Assembly: GCF_000247695.1 (NCBI RefSeq)
Contig: NW_004624865.1
Span: 4,735,146 to 4,799,145 of the forward strand
DNA from: Heterocephalus glaber
Lineage: Eukaryota; Chordata; Mammalia; Rodentia; Bathyergidae
Length of the DNA: 64,000 nucleotides
Direction of reading: 5' to 3'
A model generated the notes under the pieces. That model saw only the letters and a program-made list of their open reading frames with translations. It made no database searches and was not told the origin of the DNA. Below are positions 21,701-33,700 of this stretch, in pieces (the stretch's first letter is position 1; the number at the start of each line of letters is the position of its first letter). Both the position numbers and the translations under genes were made by a program.

Positions 21701-24700
21701 TCTGCTTTAGGTTTGTTCAGTATCAGTGATAATTTTGTTTTGTTTTTGTTTTTTGAGACAGGGTCTTGGTGTGTAGCCCAAGCTGGCCTCGAATTTGCAG
21801 TGATCCTCCTGCCTCAGCCTCCTCAGTGCTGGGATTACAGATGTGTGCCACCACACCTAGCCTCAGTGAGGAGTTTCTGTCTGGGTCATCTTGTGATGAA
21901 GGGACTGTAGTTGGAGGACATTTGGGCCAGGTGCTGAGAATAGTCCTGAGATCATGAAGGCGGTGGTAATGGATCACGTGGCTCATGTGTCATGGCGTTT
22001 CATTATGGAGACCGGTGACCATTTAACTTAAAAGGTTAATGCAAACATAGCCTCATATTGGTCTCGCCACATAGTTGCTGATCACTACTTGGAGTATTTC
22101 AGTGGAACTATTTCAAGTAGAATAGGCCTGAGGCTCTAATTCCAGCTACTTAGGAGGCTGAGACAGGAGGATTGCAAATTGGAGGCCAGCCTGGGCAACT
22201 TAGGAAGACCTTGTCTCAAAACATAAAAGAGGGCTGGGGATGTAGCTCCATGACAAAACACCCCAGAGTTCTCTCAGTACCACAAAAAAATGAGCAGACC
22301 GATTAACAAAAACCAAAAGTGAAAAGAAATTTTTTGAGAGGACCCTAAAAAACATGAGACCTTTTTCCTGCCTTGGAGTTGCCTCGGGTTGTAGTGCGAA
22401 TTGCTCAGGGCTCACCCTTCCTGTCTGCTGGGGCGGAGAGAGGAGCCCGCTGGGGAGCTGCCCAGGAAGGGTGTGGAGGGTGAACTGCTGGGGAAGCCAC
22501 TTTCTTGGCTCTGTCTCGTGGGATTCCAGAACTTTATTCTTTTTTTTAAATACATTTTATTTTATCCTGTTCCCCCCTTCAAGCCCCCTCCCGTCCCTAT
22601 GTACAGAAGCTTTGTTTCCATTTTTTCCTTCTATTTTCACTTTTTTCTTGTCTCTTTCCTCCCTCCCTCCCTTCTTCTTCTTTCCGTTTGAACACTTTCT
22701 TCCCATTTCCCAACATCCATTATACATCTCAGTCCTTATTTCCACATTCAGTTTCTCACACCAGAGAAACAATGTGGTATTTAAACATGTGTGTCCAACT
22801 TATTTCACTTAAGAGTATGGTCTCAAGGTGTATCCATTTAGATATAAATGTCTGAATCTCATCCTTTATGGCTGAGTAGTACTCCATTGTATAAAAAAAA
22901 ACCACATCTTTATCCACTTGTCAGTTGATGGGCATTGGGGCTGTTTCCAAGATTTAGCTATTACAAATTGTGCTGCTACAAACATGGGTGTGCATATATC
23001 GCTGTGGCATGATGCTTTTAATTCTTTGGGGAAGATACCAAGAAGAGACATAGCTGGGTCTAATGGGACTTCCAGTCCTAGTTCTTTGGGGTGTCTCCAT
23101 ACTGATTTCCACAGTGGTTGCACCAGTCTACACTCCCACCAGCAGGAGAGAAGGATTCCTTTTCTCCACAACCCCTCCAGCATTTGTTATTGGTTGATTT
23201 CTTGATAGCAGCCATTCTTTGTGGGGTGAGGTGGAATCGTAGCATTGTTTTAATTTGCATCTCTCAAATGACCAGTGATGTTGAACATTTTTTCATATAT
23301 TTATTTACCATTTCTAATTCTTTATCTGAGAAGTATCTTTATTTCAGATGCCCATTTTTGCTATGGGTCTTTAAATTTGAGGGATCTGATTTTTTTTAGG
23401 GTTTTTTTGGTACTGGGGATCAAACTCAGGACCTTGCACTTGCGAGACAGGTGGCAGAACCACTGAGCTAAATCCCCAGCCCTTGAGTTCTTTATATATT
23501 CTAGATAGTAGTCCTTTATCTGAATAGCTGGTAAAATTTTTTCCTGCATTGTGGGCTGTCTCTTCACACCGTTGGTGGTTTCTCTTTCTGTGCAAAAGCT
23601 TTTTAATAAGATGAGGTCCTAATTGTTCATAAAGTCTTTGCCTACTCCTATGTCCTCAACTGCAGAACTTTGTTCTTTTTTTTTTTTTTTTTTTGGTACC
23701 AGGGATCGAACTTGGGTCCTTGCATTTGTGAGGCAGGCCTCGGAACCGCTGAGCTAAATCTCCAGCCCCAGAACTTTATTCTTAAGTGCTGCCTTTTTAT
23801 GAATATAAAAATTATGTGTTATTTATTTTAGAAAATTGGGAAAATACAGAAAAGTTTGAAAAAATCTTGCTGTATGGTTATGCCACCCCAAAGAAACTGT
23901 GTTAGTATTTTATTGTGTTGCTTTTTAGTCTTTTGTTCATTTTTTTTTTCTTGAACTGGGGATCGAACTCGGGACCTTGTGCTTGAGAGGCAAGTGGTGG
24001 CACTACTGAGCTAAATCTCTGGCCTTAGTCTTATGTTCGTATTAGATACTTTAGGTACTTTTGGATGTTCAGTCTCCTTAGTGACGTCCTAATCTTTCCT
24101 TGGTGGTTTAACTCTTTTACATGGCAATTCCTAAATGAGGTGAATATAGGTTTAGAACAGATTTTTTTTATCAGTTTTACCAAAGAAGGTAAATTGTGAG
24201 TGATATATATAATTATGAAATTTATATTTACGAAACTTCTGTGTGCTTACAAGTTGATCACCGTTCCCCAGGCATTTAGCTTGCTTTGTTATTTTGCAGT
24301 TCTGAAGTTTACAGATTAAACCTGGAACAAGGCCGTTACCTGAACCCCTTGCAGACAGATGCCGCGTGAGTGTCTGGGTGCCTTGCAGTGTTCCTCTTGG
24401 CCAGCAGGGGGCGTGGGGTGCCCGGGGATCGGGTAGGGGCAGCTTAGTTATAAAGAGCACTGTGCATCCCAATTTGAACAGGGCTACGGACGTAGCTCTG
24501 TGACGGCAGCCTTGGATTTGCAGAATGTGAATGAGTGAATCAAGAAATACAAGTTTTATTTTTTGGTACCGGGGATCGAACTCGGGACCTTATGCTTGCA
24601 AGGCAGGTGGTTATGAGTCCATGTTTTTTGTTGGGCACTGGGACTCGAACTCAGGACCTTGTGCTTGTGAGGCAGGCGCTGGAACCACTGAGCTAAATCC

Positions 24701-27700
24701 CCGGCCTATGAGTCCATGTTTGCAGCACACAATGATCACACTTCTCAAGGGGAGATGGCCCATGCATGTAGTGCACCTTCATTTTACATCCCCTCCTCTC
24801 TCTCCTTCCCTCCATTTGGAGGATAAAGACTAGAAGCACAGGGCACATTACAAAATCAAGTAAACCTTAAATATATTTTTGTTCCACACTGGCCTGCAAT
24901 GTTTTTATTTAAGAAAAAAAAACTTGCGATGTCATAGTACATTATCGTGTGAAAGAAAGTCATCCACTTTTCTGCTGTTTGACTTCCTGTTTGTAGTAAC
25001 AGCTGTTATTTATCAAGTGTCTTCTGTCCTCTGGACACTGCTGGCCACTTGCTGTTTTTTTCCATTTAATCTTCACACAGTCCAAGGAGGTGGGTGAAAC
25101 CCCCGCCTTACAGAGAAGCCAAGGAGGTGTAGTGAGGACGCCCAGCCCTGGGGTTGTCATGGTGATAGCCAGGTGAGGTTGTCTAGGCCCAGGCTGACAT
25201 GGTGATAGCCTGCTTTCTCCAAGATGTCTGTTTGCCTGGAAGAGAGTAGAATGAGGCTTTCTTCTCAATGTGGACTCATATTTCAGAAGCCGCAGCCTGC
25301 TGTGCTTATCCCCTGGCAGGTCGCCTGTCACCCTGGGATCAGAAACGCTGATGACCATGCAAGCACTGAACCCTTCCAGGGCTCCTGCTGCTCTTTCGAA
25401 GGTGCACGGGAGAGGATTCTCGTGTCTTCTCTCTCCCTGTGCTTGAATGTCTGTTGAGAAAGTTACTGAGTTCCTCTCCCTGCAGGAGCGGTGCTAACGC
25501 GGGCTTTGTCTTTTTTTCTTTTTGGTACTGGGGATTGAACTCGGGACCTTGAACTTGTAAGGCCCATAATGCGCTTTGTATGAGTCCACATGTGCAGTGG
25601 AGCGGTCACATTCCTCTGGGGCACTGGGGAGGGCAGTGCGGACCCCACACATCCTGATTCCCTGCAATCCCCTCCCGCTAACCACTGCTCTGTCCCGCTG
25701 CTTTACTGTCTCAGGGAGAACAACGTCTGTGACATAAATTCCATGCACGGCTTATTTGCCACAGGAACAATAGAGGTAAGCATAGGTTGATGGTTTTTAT
25801 TTATTTTTTGGTACCAGGGATCGAACTCAGGACATTGTGCTTTCAAGCCAGGCGGTGGAGCCACTGAGCTAAATCCCAGGTTGATGTTGTTTTTTTGTTT
25901 TGTTTTTTTTTGGTACCAGGGATCGAACTGGGTCCTTGCGCTTGTGCAGCAGGTGGCGAAACCGCTGAGCTAAATCCCCAGCCCCTTGATGTTGTTTTTT
26001 TTTTTTTTCTTGATGTTGTTTTTTAAAATATCTGTTTCACATGTGCTCAGAAGTAGAGTTTTATTTAAAGGTGGAGTTAGAGCCGGCTGTGGTGGGACAG
26101 GCCTCTGGTCTCAGTAGTCCGTAGCATGGATCGGTCCAGCTTCATGTGGAGCAGCCCTGTCTGAAAAAGGCAAATTGCTAACCGGAGAGGCTGAGTGTCC
26201 CTCGTCCCACATGCTCGGGACCAGATGTGTGACTCTCTGCACACACTTAACGAGGCGTCTCAGGAATAGGACGCAGCCCAAACACAAAGTTTATATGCCT
26301 TTCGCAGATACCTTACATACAAACCTGAGGTTAATTTTTTTAATAGCAAAACATTTACTGGTACACTTTAAGCATATATAATAACACTCATGGTAGAGAA
26401 TTTGTTCCAAGGTTAATTTAGACGGTTTTGTGGATGAAGTAACATTTCAATGTGGAATTTTCCACTTGTTCAGTGATCAGAAAGTTTCCGATTTTGAAAC
26501 ATTTTGGATTTCAGATAGGAATATTCACCCTGTACAAATATTAAACAGAATCTTTATTTTTTTTTTTATTCTTAATGAGATAGGCTCTCACTGTGTAGCC
26601 CAGGCTGGCCTCCAACTCATGGTGATCCTCCTGCCTCAGCCTCCCAAGTGACTATAGGTGTGCGGGCGCCACCATACCCGGATACTAAACAGAACCTAAG
26701 GCATCAAAAAGAATGATATATGCTGGGCATGGTGGCACACACCTGTAATAGCAGCACTCAGGAGGCTGAGGCAGGAGGATCACCACAAGATCCAGGCCAG
26801 CCTGGGCTACATAGAGAGTTCAAGGCCAGCCCGAACTACATAGAGAGACCCTCTCTCAAAACAAAACAGAAAAACCCTGAGATAAGAAAAAAATAAAATG
26901 ATACAGCTACACATGTATTATGTTCAGTAATTAGTTCAGTAATCACTTATATACATTTTGCCCTTTTGTTTTTCTATGAAAATATGAATGTATATTGAAA
27001 GTACTCTTTTGAACCATTTGAAAATAAAGCATAGGGGCTGGGGATTTAGTTCAGGGGAGCCTCACCTGCCTCGCCAAGTTCTTCAAGGTCCTGAGTTTGA
27101 TCCCTGATACTGAAAAAAAAAACCAGAAAAGAAAACAAAGCATGGGTTTTCAGACATTTCATCCCCCAAGTATTTCTTAAAAATGAAGACTTAAGCAGTG
27201 GTCCTAGCTACTGGGAAAGCTGAGGCAGGAGGGTTGCTTGAGCCCAGGAATTTGAGCCACCCTGGGCAACCTAGTGGGCCTCTATCTAAAAAAACAAAGA
27301 ATGCAAGAACACAAAAGGACTTTCTCCTGTAAAATTCTAATAGTTTTGTCATTACTGAGGAATTTAATATTGATAAAATTATTTTAACTGTTTAACACTG
27401 ATACAATAATATTTTGATATTTAAGTCCCCCCACTTATACCAGAGTGCCTTTCAGGCCTCCCCCCACTATCAAGCGAGGGTCCAGTCAGAGGTCCTACAG
27501 TGCGCTTGGAACTCTTTCGTCACCAGTGTTTTTCTTTCTTTAATTATAAAAGCAATCAGCTCATGGTAAAAACAGTTAAATGGTACTAAAAAGAGTATAA
27601 GGTAAAAAGTTAAAGTTTTTATTCCCCATGAGGTAATCCTTGTTAATAAAGCTTATTTTTCTATGTGTTTAAAGTTTTTCTCAGAGCAGCTTTGATTTAA

Positions 27701-30700
27701 AATTGTTGTCAGGTGTGGTCATGCACACCTGTCATTGTAGCACTCAGGAGGCTGAGGCAGGACAATCATCCATAGTGAGGCCCTGTCTCAGTGAATGAAT
27801 GAATGGCTCTTCATTTGTGTAGGGTCGAGTGGAGTGCTGGGACCCTAGAGCCCGGAGCAGAGTCGGTCTGCTGGACTGTGCCCTAAACAGCGTCACAGTG
27901 GACTCAGAGTGAGTAGGAGCTAACGTGTGTAATTTCCTTCAGCTCTCTGATTTAGCAGTGGACCAACAGGAAGTTAAAGTGCATTGCCAAAGGATGAAAC
28001 CCAAAAGAGTTAGGTCTGAAGCTGTCTGTTTATTCTACGTAACAGTCTCTCTCATGACTAAGTCTCTCATGACTCATGCCAACTAAGTAGGCAAGCCAGA
28101 TAGTTTTTTTCTAAAGTACTATACAGAATGCTCCACTCTGCTCCTTCCCTCCCCTCTCCTCCTTGCCCCAGCCTGGCCTGGCCTGGCCTGGCCTGGCCTG
28201 GCCTTTCCCTTTCTTTTTCTCTCTCTTTCTTTCTTTCTCTCAGTGACCCTCCTGCCTCAGCCTCCCATGTGCTGGGATGACAGGCGCATGCCCCACACGT
28301 GGCTATGGATGTGGTCCATGATGGAACCAGGCATCCACACGTCCACAATAAACCTGTTCCCTCCTGAGTAAGAATGGTAGTGTTTCTGCGGATTCCTCTT
28401 CCTGGCTTAGTGGAAAGGGGAGATGGGTAGATCACACTTGTAGGCAGTGTGCATTTATTTGTGCAGGGTTGGAATCATCACCCTCTAGATAAAGAGAGGG
28501 CTGTGCTTTCCCTGGGACTATGTGAAGGTCAGTGCTGACCTTGTCACCTGCACTCTGTCACTTGCCTTTCAGGGTCAGCAGCCTGCCGACCATCTCTGCC
28601 CTGCGGTTCAGTGGTGCCCTCACCATGGCAGTGGGCACGTCCACCGGGCAGGTGTGTGGCTGGGTGGGCTCATGTGGGCGGCTCAGAGGGCGGGGAGCCT
28701 GGGGCCCTGGGGTGGGGAGCAGGCTGTGGGGCCCCTCTCGCTTGAGATCTCAGTGGGCAGAGTGCACCCTGCACCCCCGGAGCCCTGCAGCAGCACACTG
28801 TCCAGTGAGCTTCCTTTTCCCCGAAGAAGGCAGAGCCTACAGGCTCAGGAGTTTGCTGGACCCAGGGTCGCACCTCTAGTGGTTTCCCGACCCGGAGCTG
28901 AGATGGAGACTGAGCTCATGGCAGGGGCAGAAGAGTCTCCTTCTCCCAGCTGGGCCTGAGTCTGCCAGAACTGTTCCCCTGCCACCCTCCAAGCGTCCAT
29001 TCACAGATGGAGGCTGGGTGTGGCTTGGGCAGAGCAGCCAGCGAGGCTCAGGCCTGGCTGTTGTCCCACGTACGCTTCCCGTTAGTGTCTTTCCTAGTGT
29101 GCAACCTAGCGTGCCAGAAATTGCTCTCAGGCTTGTATTTGTAAATCCAGGCATTGTGAGGCATTGTCAGTGTAGCCAGCTGACTGCAGGATGCTGGTGC
29201 TCTAAGGGCTGTCATTGTGTTCATTAAAAAGTAAATGAAGGAAAAAAAAAAAAAAAGTAAATGAAGGCCTGAGGACATAGCTCAGCAGCACCACACCTGC
29301 CTTGAAAAGCATAAGGACCTGAGCTCCATCCCTAATACCAAAAAACAAACAAAAAGTTTGTGATAGCCCACAACTGTAATCCCAGCACTGGGGAGGCTGA
29401 GGCAGGAGGATTGAAATGAATTTGAGGCCAGCCTGGGCTACATAGTGAGTTCAAGGCCAGCCTGAACTGCACAGTGAGACCCTGTCTCAACAAAACAAAA
29501 ACAAAAAGATGGAGGTAATAAAACATTTGGCAGCCACACTGTTCTTACTTTTAAGGTAGAATGTTTTGTTTCAGCAAAAGTAACTTGTGTTTTTCTCTCA
29601 GGTTTTATTATATGACCTTCGATCCAGTAAGCCACTGCTAGTTAAGGATCACCAGTATGGGCTGCCCATCAAGTCCATCCACTTCCAGGACGCTTTAGAT
29701 TTGATTCTGTCAGCAGACTCTCGCATCATCAAAATGTGGAATAAGAACTCAGTAGGTGCTTTTTGGTGAAATTACTTCCTTTTTTATTTGGATATATTCC
29801 TAATGTTCCTTTTATTCCTTCTGTGTGTGTGTGTGTGTGTGTGTGTAATGTTGGTTCTTGAATGAGATCCCTCATGTCTATTTGGGAATTAGGAGGAAGT
29901 CAGTTACTCAGGATAAAAAACTCATTTACAAAGTCAAGATGGAGTTCTTCCTGTTCAGAGGTTTTCCACTTTGCTAACATTGGCTTGCACTTTTGATGTT
30001 GAATCAGGTAGAGAAAAAAAATCATTGTTTAGGCCTGGGGATTTAGCTCAGTGGTTCCGGCGCCTGCCTCGCAAGCGCAAGGTCCCGAGTTCGATCCCCG
30101 GCACAAAAAAAAAAAAAAAAAAAAAAAAATCATTGTTTAAGAAAGCCTGTCACTAAGCTGGGCCTTGTGGCATATGTGGTGCACACCTGTAATCGCAGCA
30201 CTCAGGAAGCTGAGGCAGGAGGATTGCAAGTTTAAGGCCAGCCTGGGCTACATAGCAAGACCTTATTATAAAAATAAGTCCATCCTTGAGGACCCCCTGT
30301 GTCCCTGGGAAAGTCTTCAGGAGCTACGCCTCCTTCCATGCTGTGTCATCTTACATCCATTTTTTACCTCTTCCCTACCTCAAAGAGGTGGACTTTAGAG
30401 ATGACAGCTTTGGAGTTATTTCTTTAAAAATGGAGCCAGGCATGGTGGCACATGCCTATGATCCCAGCACTGGGCTGGGAAGCTGAAGCAGGAGGATTGC
30501 CATGAATTCAAGGCCATCCTGGGCTGCATAGTGAATTCAAGGCCAGCCTGAACTACACACTAAGACCCTGTCTCAAAGAAATAAATAAAAATAAAAACAG
30601 TATTTTCTTAAGAATATTGTGACATTGCCTCCTTTCAACTCTGAGTGTGATTTTAAAAAATAACAAAATCCTGTATTTCTGGTTTTAATTCACCTGCTTT

Positions 30701-33700
30701 TTGTTTTTTATTTTGAAACTTAAATATTTTGAGAAAATAGTTCATCCAGTAAACTGGAAAAATGGATCCAGTATAGCAGTGCTTTTAAGAATTGTTTACC
30801 TTTAATTAGAAAAAACATCTTTTTCCGTTGAGACAGAGTCTCGCTATGTAGCCCATGCTGGCCTTGAACTCTCGGCAATCCTCCTGCTTCAGCCTCCTGA
30901 GTTCTGGGACTACAGGCAAAAACTTGTGCCCACTTTTTTTCCTTTTGTCTCATGATCTTACAGCCTCATGCTCTTCCCAGGAACATGGGAAGGAGGATGG
31001 TGGCTGCGTGGCTCTGTGGAATCCGAGTTGGGCCGTGGTTTCTGAGCACACAGCCCCCTCTGTCCCCAGCTCTGCTCCCTGCACCCCTCTGCCCTGGAGC
31101 TCCCGAGGCTTTTGGCCATGACTCTCAGCTGCTTCAGGAGCTGGAGGACCTCTCAGCATGGACACAAAGCCCTCATGTTCTGCTTGCTCTGGTAGATTTC
31201 AGTTCGACCTTTTTTGTTTCTTATGACTAAATACTTCTCCAGACTGACGCCCAGATTACTCAGATTTGCAGGACTTGCTTTCTTGCCTGACTTGTTTATC
31301 TTTCTCTTTGCTTTTCTCTATCCACCCGCACTCCCTTTTCTTTTCCGACAAGTCCAGGCTCGCCTTGCACTTGCTAAATAACCCAGGCTGGCCTAGAACT
31401 CTCAATCCTCCTGCCTCAGCCTCCTGAGTGCTGCAGTTACAGGTGTGCACCCTATACCCCGCTTTGCACCCACCTTCTGCCTTTTGCTTCCCTTCATTTT
31501 TCCAGTCCCATCGTGCTCTTCACACCTGAAACAGCAGCACTTTCGCCTTCGCTGTGTGTTGGTGGCACCAGCCGTGCCTGGTAGGTTCCCCCCTGCACCT
31601 CCCACCGACTCCTGTGCCCTCTCTGAGCGGTGCAGTCCCGCGTGGCTGAGCCCTGGGGTCCCATGCTGGCCTCTCCTCCTCTGGGGCTCTGAGTGGTGCT
31701 GGCCCAGGTCCCAGGCACACAGACTCAGCAGAGCTGACCTACAACACATTCTAACCCTTCCTTTCTCTGCCATGCAGCCTTCATTTTTAAAACTTTGGGG
31801 GTTTTCCCCTTAGACAAGTCACCTCTCCTGTCCGGGCCTCAGTTTCTTCACCTCTAAACTGCAAGCATTTAATCAGTCATAATCACATTCTCTGAAGGTT
31901 TTCAGTTCTAAATTCTTTCTTTTTGGGGTTTTTTTGGTTTTTTGAGATGGAGTCTTACTTTGTAGCCCAGGCTAGTCTCAAACTTGCGGCAATCCTCCTG
32001 CCTCAGCCTCTGGAGTGCTGGGATTACAGGCATGCACCACCACGCCTGGCTTCAGTTCTAAATTTCACAGCTAGGCTGTTGCACTTTGTGTGGCAGCAGA
32101 TGGCTGAGAACTGTCTCCGGTCTCTCTAGGTGACGTTGCCAAAGCTTGTTATTTTTAGCCATCCTAATCATGTATTTGTATGTCCCATTTTAGGGGAAAA
32201 TATTTACCTCCTTGGAGCCAGAACATGACCTCAATGACGTCTGCCTGTACCCCGGCTCAGGTGTGTACTGCGCAGCCAGGGTGTGCGGTGAAGTCTGCAC
32301 TCACCATGGGTTTGGGGTCTGAGCTACTTTGTCCTCTCAGGACAGTTTGGCTTGGTCACAACAGTCCCTGGTGTCTGTCCTGCTGGGAGGCTGTGACAGG
32401 AAGTGGCTCGGGTGACTCAGAAAGAGGCCCGGCTGACTCAGCCCGCCGCCTGCTGTCAGCGGCACCATGGGCACGTGCGTGCAGGTGGGGGCAGGTGTGC
32501 GGGGCTCTTGTGTGATACCCAAGTGCCTGTAGAAGTGCCTGGAGCGCTAGGGATTTGGGTCCCAGGAAGCAAACAGAGGCCTCGTGGAATCCTGGGCTTT
32601 GTGCTTTCTATGCTGTGCACCGTTCAGCCATTCAGCAAGGCGCAGCACGGATTTCAACACGCAGCGTCCATTTGGGATGGGACAAAGGAGTGGGACAGGC
32701 AGGGACAGAGTCCCGTCTGTGGGGCCCCCGGCCCGGGCTGCAGAGCCAAAGTGTGCCATGCACAGTCCGCGCAGCAAGCGGAGCCTGGAGGGAGAGAGCT
32801 AGGTTGGGTGGGGTGAGGGCGGGGACCCCCAAGAGCTGGAAAGGTGAGGCTGAGATGGGTGTGCTGGAAGTGATGCTGAGTTGCCATAGCCCCTGAGGCG
32901 GCAGGAGCCCTCCTGTCGGCTTCCACGCCGGGCGGCACAGTAATAGAGGCGATGGCAGCGGCACCTCCGGAGGCTGAGGAAGTGTAGTCCCAGCCTCCTG
33001 TGGGGTGGGGCCCAGACACGCACCTGCACCCCTTTAGGAGCACCGCGGTAGGCGGGAGCAGGGTGTGGGTGTGAGACCCGGGATGGAGGAGGCTGTAGAG
33101 TGACCCGGGATAGGGGCTGGGCTTCTGGGGATGGAGGAGGCGTGGAGGAGCTGAGGAGCTCCCTGGAGGCCGAACCCAGGGGCCCTCGGGAGAGGCGGTG
33201 GCAGAGCTCAGGCAGAAGAAGAACCGGCACAGGAAGCCCTTTACTGATTACCCAAGCCGTGGTGCCCGGCTGTAGTCCCCGCCACTCAGGAGGCCAAGGC
33301 AGGAGGGCTACGATTTGGGCACCAGCTTGGGCAACTTTGTGAGAGACCTTTTTTCAAAATAAAAAGGGAAACAAGCCAGGTGTGTAGCTGTGTCTCCTGG
33401 CTTTCATCCCCAGTATTCCAAAAACAAATGTTTTTTGAGACAGGCTGGTCTTAAACTTGTGCCACTCCTCCTGCCTCGGCTCCCAGGTGGCGGGATTACA
33501 GGTGGGTGCCACCCGGGCAGGGCCGCCCAGACATGGGGAAGGCTCCCGCCTCACAGGCTCACTCACAGCTCTGCTCCTGGCCTCACACTGTCCTCCGTGA
33601 AGCACCTAGGCGTCCTGCAGCAGCTGTGACATCCATGTGCCCCAGACCGATGACATGGGTGCTTGCGGAGCCTGTGTGTCTGGTCCCATCGGGCCCTGTG

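Noticed and set aside
22866..23183. Minus-strand protein resembling L1 ORF2
   Set aside because: It is a short decayed end of a truncated L1, not an intact gene.
28067..28435. 122-residue minus-strand open frame
   Set aside because: It spans the CCTGG repeat, a TC-rich stretch and a B1 fragment.
32599..33250. Overlapping open frames on both strands in intron 12
   Set aside because: The region is GC-rich with few stops in any frame. No splice-linked or conserved peptide was recognised.
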